Below, piece by piece: positions 1 through 5,592 of a DNA stretch of 9,950 nt (position 1 is the first letter of the stretch; every line of letters starts with the position of its first letter). Source of the DNA: Bacteroidales bacterium (lineage in GTDB: Bacteria > Bacteroidota > Bacteroidia > Bacteroidales > JAADJA01). The notes beneath the pieces are model-generated. The model was not told the DNA's origin. It did no database searches and saw only the letters and a list, made by a program, of their open reading frames with translations. The stretch covers positions 1-9,950 of the forward strand of contig DAOVYU010000019.1 in NCBI GenBank assembly GCA_030635465.1. The letters are read 5' to 3'. The translations under genes and the position numbers were made by a program.

Positions 1-1
1 C

Positions 2-2839
2 GGCCTTTTTTGTCAATATACATCCAGTAACTCCACCAAGTTTTATTTTGATGATTTTTATGTGAATGAAATTATTATAGATACAATCCCACCTTTTATT
101 ACAGACGTCGAAGTTGTTTCTCCAAACAATATTAATATATATTTTAACGAGGCAGTTGAAGTGAATTCGGCACAAGAACCATCGAATTATACATTAGACA
201 ATGGTATTGGCAATCCACTAACTGCTTTGCGTGATCCACAAAATTTCAATCTTGTTTATCTTGAATTTCAACAATCATTGGTACCTGAAATTAGCTATAC
301 TTTAAATGTTTCCAATATTTCGGATCTGTCTGAAAACACAATGTTAACAGAAGATCACATGGTAGTTTTTGAAGAGGTCAGCTTGATCGGTTCCTATGAT
401 ATTTTGATCAATGAGATCATGGCAGATGTAAATCCAATTCCAAATATTTTGCCGGAAGCAGATTACCTCGAATTATACAATATTACTGAGCATGTGATCA
501 ATCTTGAAAATTGTACATTAAAACCTAAAGCGTCTTCCGACCCAATTCCATTTCCTTCTGTAGATATAGAACCCGATAGCTTTCTGATTGTGGTTCATTC
601 TTCTGACGTGGAAGTGTTTAACCAGTATGGTGCTGTAATTGGGCTTCCAGGATTTTCATTAAACAATGAAGGTGAAATTATATTGCGAAATAAGCAGGGA
701 AGTTTCATTCATGCCCTTTCCTATACCAATGAATGGTATCAGGATGAAACAAAAGAAGATGGAGGATGGTCTCTCGAACAGATAAATCCTCTGGATCCAT
801 GTATTGGTCAGCAAAATTGGAAAGCCTCCATAAATGAAAATGGAGGAACACCAGGTATCCAAAATTCTGTAATTGAGCCCCTTGTTTCATCACCAGAGAT
901 AATTTCTGTTCAGGCAATCTCAGACCACTCACTTGAGATTAGATTTTCTCATTTTATGGATAGCATGAGTCTTTCTAATACCTCGGCATATGAGGTCAAT
1001 CAAGGAATAGGGTTTCCGGAAAATATTTTGATACAAGAACTCTATTTTAATGTTGTTATTTTGGAGTTTGCCAATAATTTCCAGGAGAACCACAGTTATC
1101 TTTTGACAATTGTTGATACTCTGCATAATTGTGTTGGAGCAAATATTGATATGTATTCGGGATACAATTTTATTATTCCCCTACCAGGACAACCTTTCGA
1201 TATTGTGATAAATGAAATTATGGCCGATCCTGATCCACCATTAGGATTACCAGAGTATGAATACATCGAATTATTCAATACAACCTCTTCATACTTACGG
1301 ATGAATAATTGGAAGCTTACCATTGGTACAAGCGAAAAACCATTACCGGATATTATCCTTGAGCCGGAAGAATATATTATTATAACAGATGATGAAGTGG
1401 TTGCTCTTTTTGGTATGTTTGGCCGCTCTTTTGGATTTTCTGGTTTGGGGTTAACAAATTCAGGAACTTCTGTTCAGCTTACAAACGAAGACAATATTTT
1501 AATTTCTTCAGTAAATTATCGTGATAATTGGTATCTGGATACCGAAAAAGAAGATGGTGGCTGGTCGTTGGAGCAGATTGATCCAACCAATCCATGCCCG
1601 GGAAAAGAGAATTGGAAGGTAAGTGAAGATCTAAGAGGAGGGAGTCCAGGGATCATTAATTCTGTTGATGCAATAAATCAGGTGGCTCCCGGCCTTCAAA
1701 AAGTTATTCCCCTTAATTCAAATACCATTGAATTGTTTTTTAATCAATTGATGGATAATTCATCTCTTATGAATTCGGCTAATTATGAAATTAATTTAGG
1801 AATTGGAAGTCCTGATCTGGTGCAATTTGATACTTTAGATGAGAAAAAAGTCACAATTAAGATATCTGGTGAGTTAAATTATCGAACAATCTATAGACTG
1901 ACTCTGTCGGAGGCAATCAAAAGTTGTATTGGGTTGTCAATTCCAAAAAATTATCAAATGCAGTTTGGAATGGCAGAACAAGTGGCAAAGAGTGATATTG
2001 TTATTAATGAAGTTCTTTTTAATCCAATTGATGATGGAGTTGATTTTGTGGAGGTTTACAACAATTCAGAAAAAATCATTGATTTAACAGATTTACGTCT
2101 TGGGACAATTGAAGTTAATCAGTTTAGTCTTAATGATACCTCATACAAAGTTGTTTCTAATGAGAATATGCTTCTATTGTCTGGAGACTTCCTTTTGTTA
2201 ACTAAAAGTGCATCAAAAGTTAAAGAACAATATTTTACCAAAAATCCTGATAGATTCATTGACATGAATTCCTTCCCTGTATACAGCAATGAAGAAGGAA
2301 CTATTATTTTATCTGGAACCAATATGGTGGTGATAGATGCTTTTACATACAATGAAAATATGCATCACCCATTATTGAATTCTATAGATGGTGTATCGCT
2401 AGAGCGGATAAACTATGACCGACCAACTTTTGACATTACCAATTGGCATTCAGCCTCCAGTGAGGTTGGATTTGCTACTCCAGGATATAAGAATTCTCAA
2501 TATAATGCCAATCAGGAAATAGATGATGAAGTTACGCTTGAACCTGAAATATTTTCACCGGATAATGATGGGTACAATGACGTGCTTAATATTCATTATG
2601 AGTTTGAAAATCCGGGATATACAGCTAATATTACTATCTTCGATTCGCAAGGAAGAATAACTAAACTGTTGGTCAGAAGTAGTATTCTAGGTACAGAAGG
2701 AACATTTTCCTGGGATGGGCGAACAGAAGATAATCAAAAAGCTTTAATTGGAATATATATTGTTTATTTTGAGGCTTTTGATATTTATGGGAATACAAAA
2801 AAATATAAAAAGTCAGCTGTTTTGGGAGGGAAGTTATAG
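2..2839 (+). CDS. Large secreted lamin-tail / Ig-like repeat protein with gliding-motility-type C-terminal domain, 5' partial
   Basis: The frame is open from base 2, so the GTG at 62 is an internal valine, not a reliable start; the upstream residues (TSSNSTKFYFDDFYV) read as the end of a further beta-rich domain. Numbering from that valine, three Ig-like (SbsA-type) modules lie near 11-107, 276-372 and 540-637. Each is followed by a lamin-tail domain (113-270, 380-535, 645-812) opening with INEIMAD or INEVLFN. The first two lamin tails close with a shared block (KEDGGWSLEQI, NPC, NW, GG.PGI.NSV). Residues 827-925 form a C-terminal domain beginning EPEIFSPDNDGYNDVLNI and containing FSWDGRTEDNQKA.IGIYIVYFEAFD, as in FlgD-Ig/CHU_C-like or type IX secretion C-terminal domains of Bacteroidota. 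Inference: a surface or secreted protein exported by the type IX system. Ligand and function are unknown. No transmembrane segment is visible in this part. Confidence 0.85.
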   Translation, partial: GLFCQYTSSNSTKFYFDDFYVNEIIIDTIPPFITDVEVVSPNNINIYFNEAVEVNSAQEPSNYTLDNGIGNPLTALRDPQNFNLVYLEFQQSLVPEISYTLNVSNISDLSENTMLTEDHMVVFEEVSLIGSYDILINEIMADVNPIPNILPEADYLELYNITEHVINLENCTLKPKASSDPIPFPSVDIEPDSFLIVVHSSDVEVFNQYGAVIGLPGFSLNNEGEIILRNKQGSFIHALSYTNEWYQDETKEDGGWSLEQINPLDPCIGQQNWKASINENGGTPGIQNSVIEPLVSSPEIISVQAISDHSLEIRFSHFMDSMSLSNTSAYEVNQGIGFPENILIQELYFNVVILEFANNFQENHSYLLTIVDTLHNCVGANIDMYSGYNFIIPLPGQPFDIVINEIMADPDPPLGLPEYEYIELFNTTSSYLRMNNWKLTIGTSEKPLPDIILEPEEYIIITDDEVVALFGMFGRSFGFSGLGLTNSGTSVQLTNEDNILISSVNYRDNWYLDTEKEDGGWSLEQIDPTNPCPGKENWKVSEDLRGGSPGIINSVDAINQVAPGLQKVIPLNSNTIELFFNQLMDNSSLMNSANYEINLGIGSPDLVQFDTLDEKKVTIKISGELNYRTIYRLTLSEAIKSCIGLSIPKNYQMQFGMAEQVAKSDIVINEVLFNPIDDGVDFVEVYNNSEKIIDLTDLRLGTIEVNQFSLNDTSYKVVSNENMLLLSGDFLLLTKSASKVKEQYFTKNPDRFIDMNSFPVYSNEEGTIILSGTNMVVIDAFTYNENMHHPLLNSIDGVSLERINYDRPTFDITNWHSASSEVGFATPGYKNSQYNANQEIDDEVTLEPEIFSPDNDGYNDVLNIHYEFENPGYTANITIFDSQGRITKLLVRSSILGTEGTFSWDGRTEDNQKALIGIYIVYFEAFDIYGNTKKYKKSAVLGGKL
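92..2500 (+). repeat. Three tandem Ig-like + lamin-tail protein modules
   Basis: Three successive units of about 800 bp start near 92, 887 and 1679. Each has an Ig-like half carrying a Y..N.GIG.P motif (DNGIGNP, NQGIGFP, NLGIGSP) and a lamin-tail half. Units 1 and 2 are the most alike, especially around 751-871 and 1546-1666; unit 3 has diverged. The similarity is mainly at protein level and synonymous positions differ, which points to old internal duplication rather than recent copying. Confidence 0.75.
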
Positions 2840-2842
2840 CAG

Positions 2843-3412
2843 TTACTCATTACGTTTGTTGTAAAGGTTCATTGTTCTAGCAAGTCCTATTGTTGTAAAA
2901 CTTTTAATAATCTCCGTGGCTGTTTTAATTTTTGGGATCATTACTTCCTCTTCTTTTTTGCTCCATTTTCCAAGCACATAATCTACTTGATATCCTTTGG
3001 CAAAATCATCACCGATTCCTATTCTGAGTCTTGCGAAATTTGATGTATTCAGGGTTTCAATAATATGGATTAAACCATTATGACCTCCATCTCCACCTTT
3101 TGTCCTTAACCTTAAAGTTCCGGTTGGTAATGCAATATCATCTGTAACTACCAGTAAGTTTTCCAAAGGAATTTTTTCCTTATCCATCCAGTATTTAATG
3201 GCTTTTCCACTTAGATTCATAAAAGTGGATGGTTTGATCACGACCAAAGTTCTTGCTTTGTATTTTAATTTACTGATATCCGCATATCGATATGTTGAAA
3301 ATGTAGTTTTATCATCCAAAGCCAGAGCATCAGCAACAATAAATCCAATATTATGCCTTGTATTGGCATACTCTTGTCCTATATTCCCAAGTCCTGCAAT
3401 TAAATATTTCAC
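2843..3412 (-). CDS. pth: Peptidyl-tRNA hydrolase
   Basis: 189 aa, a usual length for bacterial Pth. The enzyme cleaves the ester bond of peptidyl-tRNAs that fall off the ribosome, recycling tRNA in the cytoplasm. Visible family motifs are AGLGNIG with Asn10, NTRHNIGF with the catalytic His20, STFMNLSG with Asn66, VVTDDIALPTG with Asp91 (counterpart of E. coli Asp93), and GGDGGHNGL with Asn112. The start is GTG at 3410-3412: an in-frame TAA lies four codons upstream and the conserved KYLIAGLGN begins directly after it, so no other start fits. It is the last gene of the leftward prs-rplY-pth cluster. Its stop codon lies 3 bases from the stop of the convergent lamin-tail gene, with no terminator hairpin between. 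Confidence 0.97.
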   Translation of the reverse strand: MKYLIAGLGNIGQEYANTRHNIGFIVADALALDDKTTFSTYRYADISKLKYKARTLVVIKPSTFMNLSGKAIKYWMDKEKIPLENLLVVTDDIALPTGTLRLRTKGGDGGHNGLIHIIETLNTSNFARLRIGIGDDFAKGYQVDYVLGKWSKKEEEVMIPKIKTATEIIKSFTTIGLARTMNLYNKRNE

Positions 3413-3435
3413 CTGATATCGTTAATATTGTAAAC

Positions 3436-3472
3436 AATAAAGGTATAAAGTTACGAACCTTATACCTTTATT
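3436..3472. repeat. 13-bp perfect inverted repeat between rplY and pth, possible weak terminator or attenuator
   Basis: Arms AATAAAGGTATAA (3436-3448) and TTATACCTTTATT (3460-3472) are perfect complements around an 11-nt loop. In the leftward transcript the hairpin begins 26 nt after the rplY stop codon and ends 23 nt before the pth GTG. It is followed by a partly U-rich stretch (TTTATTGTTTAC on the minus strand). Only two base pairs of the stem are G-C, so it is a weak terminator candidate. It could instead be an attenuator, an RNA processing site or a protein-binding palindrome. The inverted repeat is certain; the function is not. Confidence 0.5.
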
Positions 3473-3497
3473 TATAGATAATTAATAGTTTTTATCT

Positions 3498-4172
3498 CTA
3501 TTTGCCTTCTTTCTTTTCTCCTTGAGCCGGGGCTTCACCGCCTTCAGGAGTACCCTCAGTAGCTTCTCCTTCAGCACCTTCAGCACCTTCAACTCCTTCT
3601 TCTTCTTCTTCTTCAATTTCTTCTTCAATAACACGTGCAGTTTTTACTCTAACTATCACACTGTTTGCCGGGTCGAGTAACTCAAGCTTATCTAATTCCA
3701 AATCCCTGATCTTGACAGAACCTCCAATGGTGATATCTGTAATATCAATATCTATGTCTTCTGGTAAGTCATCAATTAATCCTTTAACACGAACTCTACG
3801 TAGTTTCTGGATGAGTTTACCTCCCTGAAGGACACCAATTGCAGTACCTTTTAGTATTACTGGAACACCAATCGAAATGTGTTTTCCAGGGTGGATTTCC
3901 AAAAAGTCAGCATGTAAAATTGCATCAGAAACTGGATGGTATTGGATGTCTTGCATGATGGCGTTGTATTCTGTACCATCAATATTAATTTTTAAGATGT
4001 AGACTTCAGGTGTAAAAACAATTTTGATAAAGGCTTTTTCTTCCATTTGAAAATGAATTTGCTCTTTACCGCCATATAATACACAGGGGATTTTCCCTTC
4101 CCTTCTGTTCTTTTTAGCATCTTTTTTCCCTACGTTCTCTCTTAGAGAACCGCTCATTGATACTGTTTTCAT
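3498..4172 (-). CDS. rplY: 50S ribosomal protein L25 / general stress protein CTC
   Basis: 224 aa, the long CTC/TL5 form rather than the roughly 95-aa E. coli L25. Residues 1-93 are the 5S-rRNA-binding L25 domain (RENVGKKDAKKNRREGKIPCVLYGG, then MQDIQYHPVSDAILHADFLEI). Residues about 98-178 are the TL5-type C-terminal beta domain. Residues 183-224 are a low-complexity acidic tail rich in Glu, Gly and Ala, ending in EKKEGK. The protein binds 5S rRNA at the central protuberance of the large subunit. The ATG at 4170-4172 precedes the usual MKTVSMSGSLR opening. It lies 28 nt downstream of prs on the same strand and is probably co-transcribed with it; an inverted repeat separates it from pth. Confidence 0.96.
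   Translation of the reverse strand: MKTVSMSGSLRENVGKKDAKKNRREGKIPCVLYGGKEQIHFQMEEKAFIKIVFTPEVYILKINIDGTEYNAIMQDIQYHPVSDAILHADFLEIHPGKHISIGVPVILKGTAIGVLQGGKLIQKLRRVRVKGLIDDLPEDIDIDITDITIGGSVKIRDLELDKLELLDPANSVIVRVKTARVIEEEIEEEEEEGVEGAEGAEGEATEGTPEGGEAPAQGEKKEGK
3568..3614. repeat. Low-complexity DNA in the rplY tail: 9-nt repeat and CTT microsatellite
   Basis: Plus-strand reading shows CCTTCAGCA at 3568-3576 and 3577-3585, then a diverged third unit at 3586-3594. A (CTT)6 run follows at 3596-3613. The 9-nt units encode Gly-Ala-Glu steps and the CTT run encodes Glu, all within the acidic tail of L25. Unit gain or loss here would stay in frame and alter only tail length. Confidence 0.8.
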
Positions 4173-4200
4173 ATTAATAAAAGTTTAGAATTTAATGATT

Positions 4201-5136
4201 TTATTTAAAGTGATATAATGAACTAATTGATTTTGTTTTTAAGGCTCTGTTAATTACTTCAGCAAATAGTGAAGCTGTTGACAGGACTTTAATTTTACTG
4301 CTTTCTTGTTTAAGTGGAATGGTATCTGTTACAACTACCTCTGCAAATTGTGAATTATTAATTCTTTCATAAGCTTCTCCTGAAAAAACAGGGTGTGTAC
4401 AAAATGCCCGAACACTTGCTGCTCCACGCTCCATGATCAGATTTCCAGCTTTTGTAATTGATCCTGCAGTGTCGATAATATCATCAATTATTACAACGTT
4501 TTTACCTTCGACATCACCCACTAATTCCATTCTTCCTATTTCATTTGGTTTTGATCTTTGTTTGTAGCAAATCACAAAACCAGTATTCAAATGTTTTGCA
4601 TATGCCGCTGCTCTTCTTGTACCACCTGTATCAGGAGACGCCATGATCAATTCCGGCAGGTTCAACTCTTTAATATATGATGTAAAAATTGAAGAGGCAT
4701 AAATGTGATCAACTGGAACATCAAAAAACCCTTGAATCTGATCAGCATGCAGGTCAATGGTTACAATACGTTGTACGCCAGCTGCAGTAAGAAGATTTGC
4801 TACTAGCTTAGATGCAACGGAAACCCTTGGTTTATCTTTTCTATCCTGACGTGCCAATCCAAAATAAGGAATAACTGCTACAATTCTTTTGGCTGATGCC
4901 CTGCGAGCTGCATCAATCAGCATTAGAAGCTCAAGCAAGTTATCTGCAGGTGGAAAAGTTGACTGAACAATAAATACATCCCGACCACGAATATTTTCTT
5001 CAAAAGAAGGTTGAAATTCTCCATCAGAAAAATCAGTTACAACCACATTTCCCAGTGGATGTCCATACTTTTCTGCGATTTTTTCTGCCAGGTACAAGGT
5101 TGCCCGACCTGAAAATATAAGTGCTTTTGTTGCCAT
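4201..5136 (-). CDS. prs: Ribose-phosphate pyrophosphokinase (PRPP synthetase)
   Basis: 311 aa, full length for a class I bacterial enzyme. It transfers pyrophosphate from ATP to ribose 5-phosphate, making PRPP for purine, pyrimidine, histidine, tryptophan and NAD synthesis in the cytoplasm. Key segments are FSDGEFQPSFEENIRGRDVFIVQST (36-60), IPYFGLARQDRKDKPR (89-104), TIDLHADQIQGFF with His130 (126-138), SPDTGG (167-172), and the PRPP-binding loop VVIIDDIIDTAGS (214-226). SPDTGGTRRA replaces the commoner SPD.GG.KRA, a small variation. The ATG is followed by ATKALIFSG, a normal family N-terminus. It is the first gene of the leftward prs-rplY-pth group, an arrangement seen in many bacteria, and a candidate promoter lies just upstream. 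Confidence 0.97.
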   Translation of the reverse strand: MATKALIFSGRATLYLAEKIAEKYGHPLGNVVVTDFSDGEFQPSFEENIRGRDVFIVQSTFPPADNLLELLMLIDAARRASAKRIVAVIPYFGLARQDRKDKPRVSVASKLVANLLTAAGVQRIVTIDLHADQIQGFFDVPVDHIYASSIFTSYIKELNLPELIMASPDTGGTRRAAAYAKHLNTGFVICYKQRSKPNEIGRMELVGDVEGKNVVIIDDIIDTAGSITKAGNLIMERGAASVRAFCTHPVFSGEAYERINNSQFAEVVVTDTIPLKQESSKIKVLSTASLFAEVINRALKTKSISSLYHFK

Positions 5137-5168
5137 TTGGAATGTATTGCCCGATCCTATTTTGGCCG

Positions 5169-5199
5169 CGAAATTACTATTAATTTATCTTACTACAAA
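5169..5199 (-). promoter_or_regulatory. Candidate Bacteroidota-type promoter for prs
   Basis: On the minus strand TTTG (5199-5196) is followed after exactly 19 nt by TAATTTCG (5176-5169), a 7/8 match to the TAnnTTTG -7 box. The spacing fits the housekeeping sigma factor of Bacteroidota. Transcription would start about 25 nt before the prs ATG. The assignment rests on pattern matching alone. Confidence 0.45.
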
Positions 5200-5207
5200 T
5201 TAAATTT

Positions 5208-5223
5208 AATCCCGCTTGGGATT
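5208..5223. repeat. Short hairpin upstream of the prs promoter
   Basis: AATCCC-GCTT-GGGATT forms a perfect 6-bp stem with a 4-nt loop. Read rightward it is followed by a T run to 5226, so it could be a minimal intrinsic terminator for plus-strand transcripts coming from antisense of prs. It could equally be an operator-like palindrome upstream of the prs -33 box, or chance. Confidence 0.3.
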
Positions 5224-5259
5224 TTTCGATAAAAACAATTAGGAACTAAAAAAAAATGA

Positions 5260-5267
5260 TAATTTTG
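5260..5267 (+). promoter_or_regulatory. Candidate -7 box for the tRNA-Leu region
   Basis: TAATTTTG matches TAnnTTTG fully, and no clear TTTG lies about 19 nt upstream. Transcription would start near 5273, about 20 nt before the tRNA remnant at 5293 but about 170 nt before the intact tRNA. The box is therefore well placed for the remnant. It may now drive the intact gene through a long leader. Confidence 0.35.
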
Positions 5268-5292
5268 CAAAAAGAAAGTGCATTATATAATT

Positions 5293-5426
5293 GCCCGGAT
5301 GGCGGAATTGTGCCGAAAAAGCAGAAATCTTTAATTTCATTCTTTTTCGAGCATCCTCAAAAATTTAAACAAAACGAAGCTTAGTAAATTTTCGGGAGTA
5401 GACGCACTGGTCAGTTCATTGATAGG
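5293..5426 (+). pseudogene. Decayed tRNA-Leu copy, interrupted in the D-loop
   Basis: Bases 5292-5310 (TGCCCGGATGGCGGAATTG) repeat exactly the 19 bases at 5442-5460, which cover the first 18 nt of the intact tRNA-Leu plus one base before it. The next part of the tRNA, GTAGACGCGCTGGTC in the intact gene, appears only at 5398-5412, with one mismatch (14/15). An 87-nt sequence (5311-5397) therefore splits the D-loop between its two conserved Gs. Beyond 5412 the copy lacks about 9 nt, including the anticodon (CTCAAAAAC region). It keeps a degraded variable-arm stretch (AGTTCATTGATAGG against AGTTCCTTCCAGG) and has no T-arm or 3' acceptor strand. It cannot fold as a tRNA, so I call it a remnant. 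Confidence 0.7.
5311..5397. repeat. 87-nt insert with imperfect terminal inverted repeats and two hairpins
   Basis: The segment that splits the tRNA remnant begins TGCCGAAAAA and ends ATTTTCGGGA, giving 8/10 matching inverted ends with a perfect core CCGAAAA (5313-5319) and TTTTCGG (5389-5395), each 2 nt from its edge. Inside are two stem-loops. The first spans 5311-5353 with stems TGC/GCA, CGAAAAAG/CTTTTTCG and GAAAT/ATTTC. The second pairs AAAATTTA (5360-5367) with TAAATTTT (5385-5392). No target-site duplication is evident and it is too short to code. It resembles a tiny MITE-like element, but AT-rich sequence can produce such symmetry by chance. Confidence 0.35.
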
Positions 5427-5442
5427 AAATTTAATTTAAAAT

Positions 5443-5525
5443 GCCCGGATGGCGGAATTGGTAGACGCGCTGGTCTCAAAAACCAGTTCCTTCCAGGAGT
5501 GCCGGTTCGACCCCGGCTCCGGGTA
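5443..5525 (+). tRNA. tRNA-Leu(CAA)
   Basis: An 83-nt class II tRNA. The acceptor GCCCGGA pairs with TCCGGGT (5518-5524), with a G1-U72 wobble, and the discriminator is A at 5525. The D-arm is GCGGAATTGGTAGACGC. The anticodon stem CTGGT/ACCAG encloses the loop CTCAAAA, giving anticodon CAA, which reads UUG leucine codons. The long variable arm includes TCCT-TCC-AGGA, and the T-arm is GCCGG-TTCGACC-CCGGC. CCA is not encoded (ACAAAA follows). Leucine identity is supported by the long variable arm, A73 and the anticodon. A terminator follows immediately. Confidence 0.97.
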
Positions 5526-5526
5526 C

Positions 5527-5566
5527 AAAAAAGCTTTCTTTTCTATTAGGGAAAGCTTTTTTATTT
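5527..5566 (+). terminator. Intrinsic terminator after tRNA-Leu
   Basis: AAAAAAGCTTTC (5527-5538) pairs perfectly with GAAAGCTTTTTT (5551-5562) over 12 bp around a 12-nt loop, and the T-rich tail continues to 5567. It begins 2 nt after the tRNA. It separates tRNA transcription from the peptidase gene downstream. Confidence 0.85.
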
Positions 5567-5592
5567 TAATTTGGAATTAATGCATTGAAACC

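Larger units (their letters stand above)
5137..5442. other. Gene-free region between prs and tRNA-Leu
   Basis: This 306-bp stretch has no credible protein gene on either strand. Read left to right it holds the prs leader and candidate promoter (5169-5199, minus), a small hairpin (5208-5223), an A-rich stretch with a plus-strand -7-like box (5260-5267), and the interrupted tRNA-Leu remnant (5293-5426). The last 16 bases before the intact tRNA are plain AT-rich sequence. Confidence 0.7.

Noticed and set aside
2839..2843. Terminator between the lamin-tail gene and pth
   Set aside because: There are only 3 bases between the stops and I found no stem-loop with a T run around 2815-2880.
3198..3416. 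Plus-strand 72-codon frame opposite pth
   Set aside because: It lies wholly antisense to the conserved pth gene and its translation has no recognisable domain.
5311..5353. First hairpin of the insert as an intrinsic terminator
   Set aside because: Its T run is within the stem arm and is followed by CGAGCATCC rather than a U tract.
5292..5460. Direct repeats as attL/attR of an integrated element
   Set aside because: The repeats are at the tRNA 5' end, only 150 nt apart, and enclose no integrase or other gene, so an integrative element is not supported.
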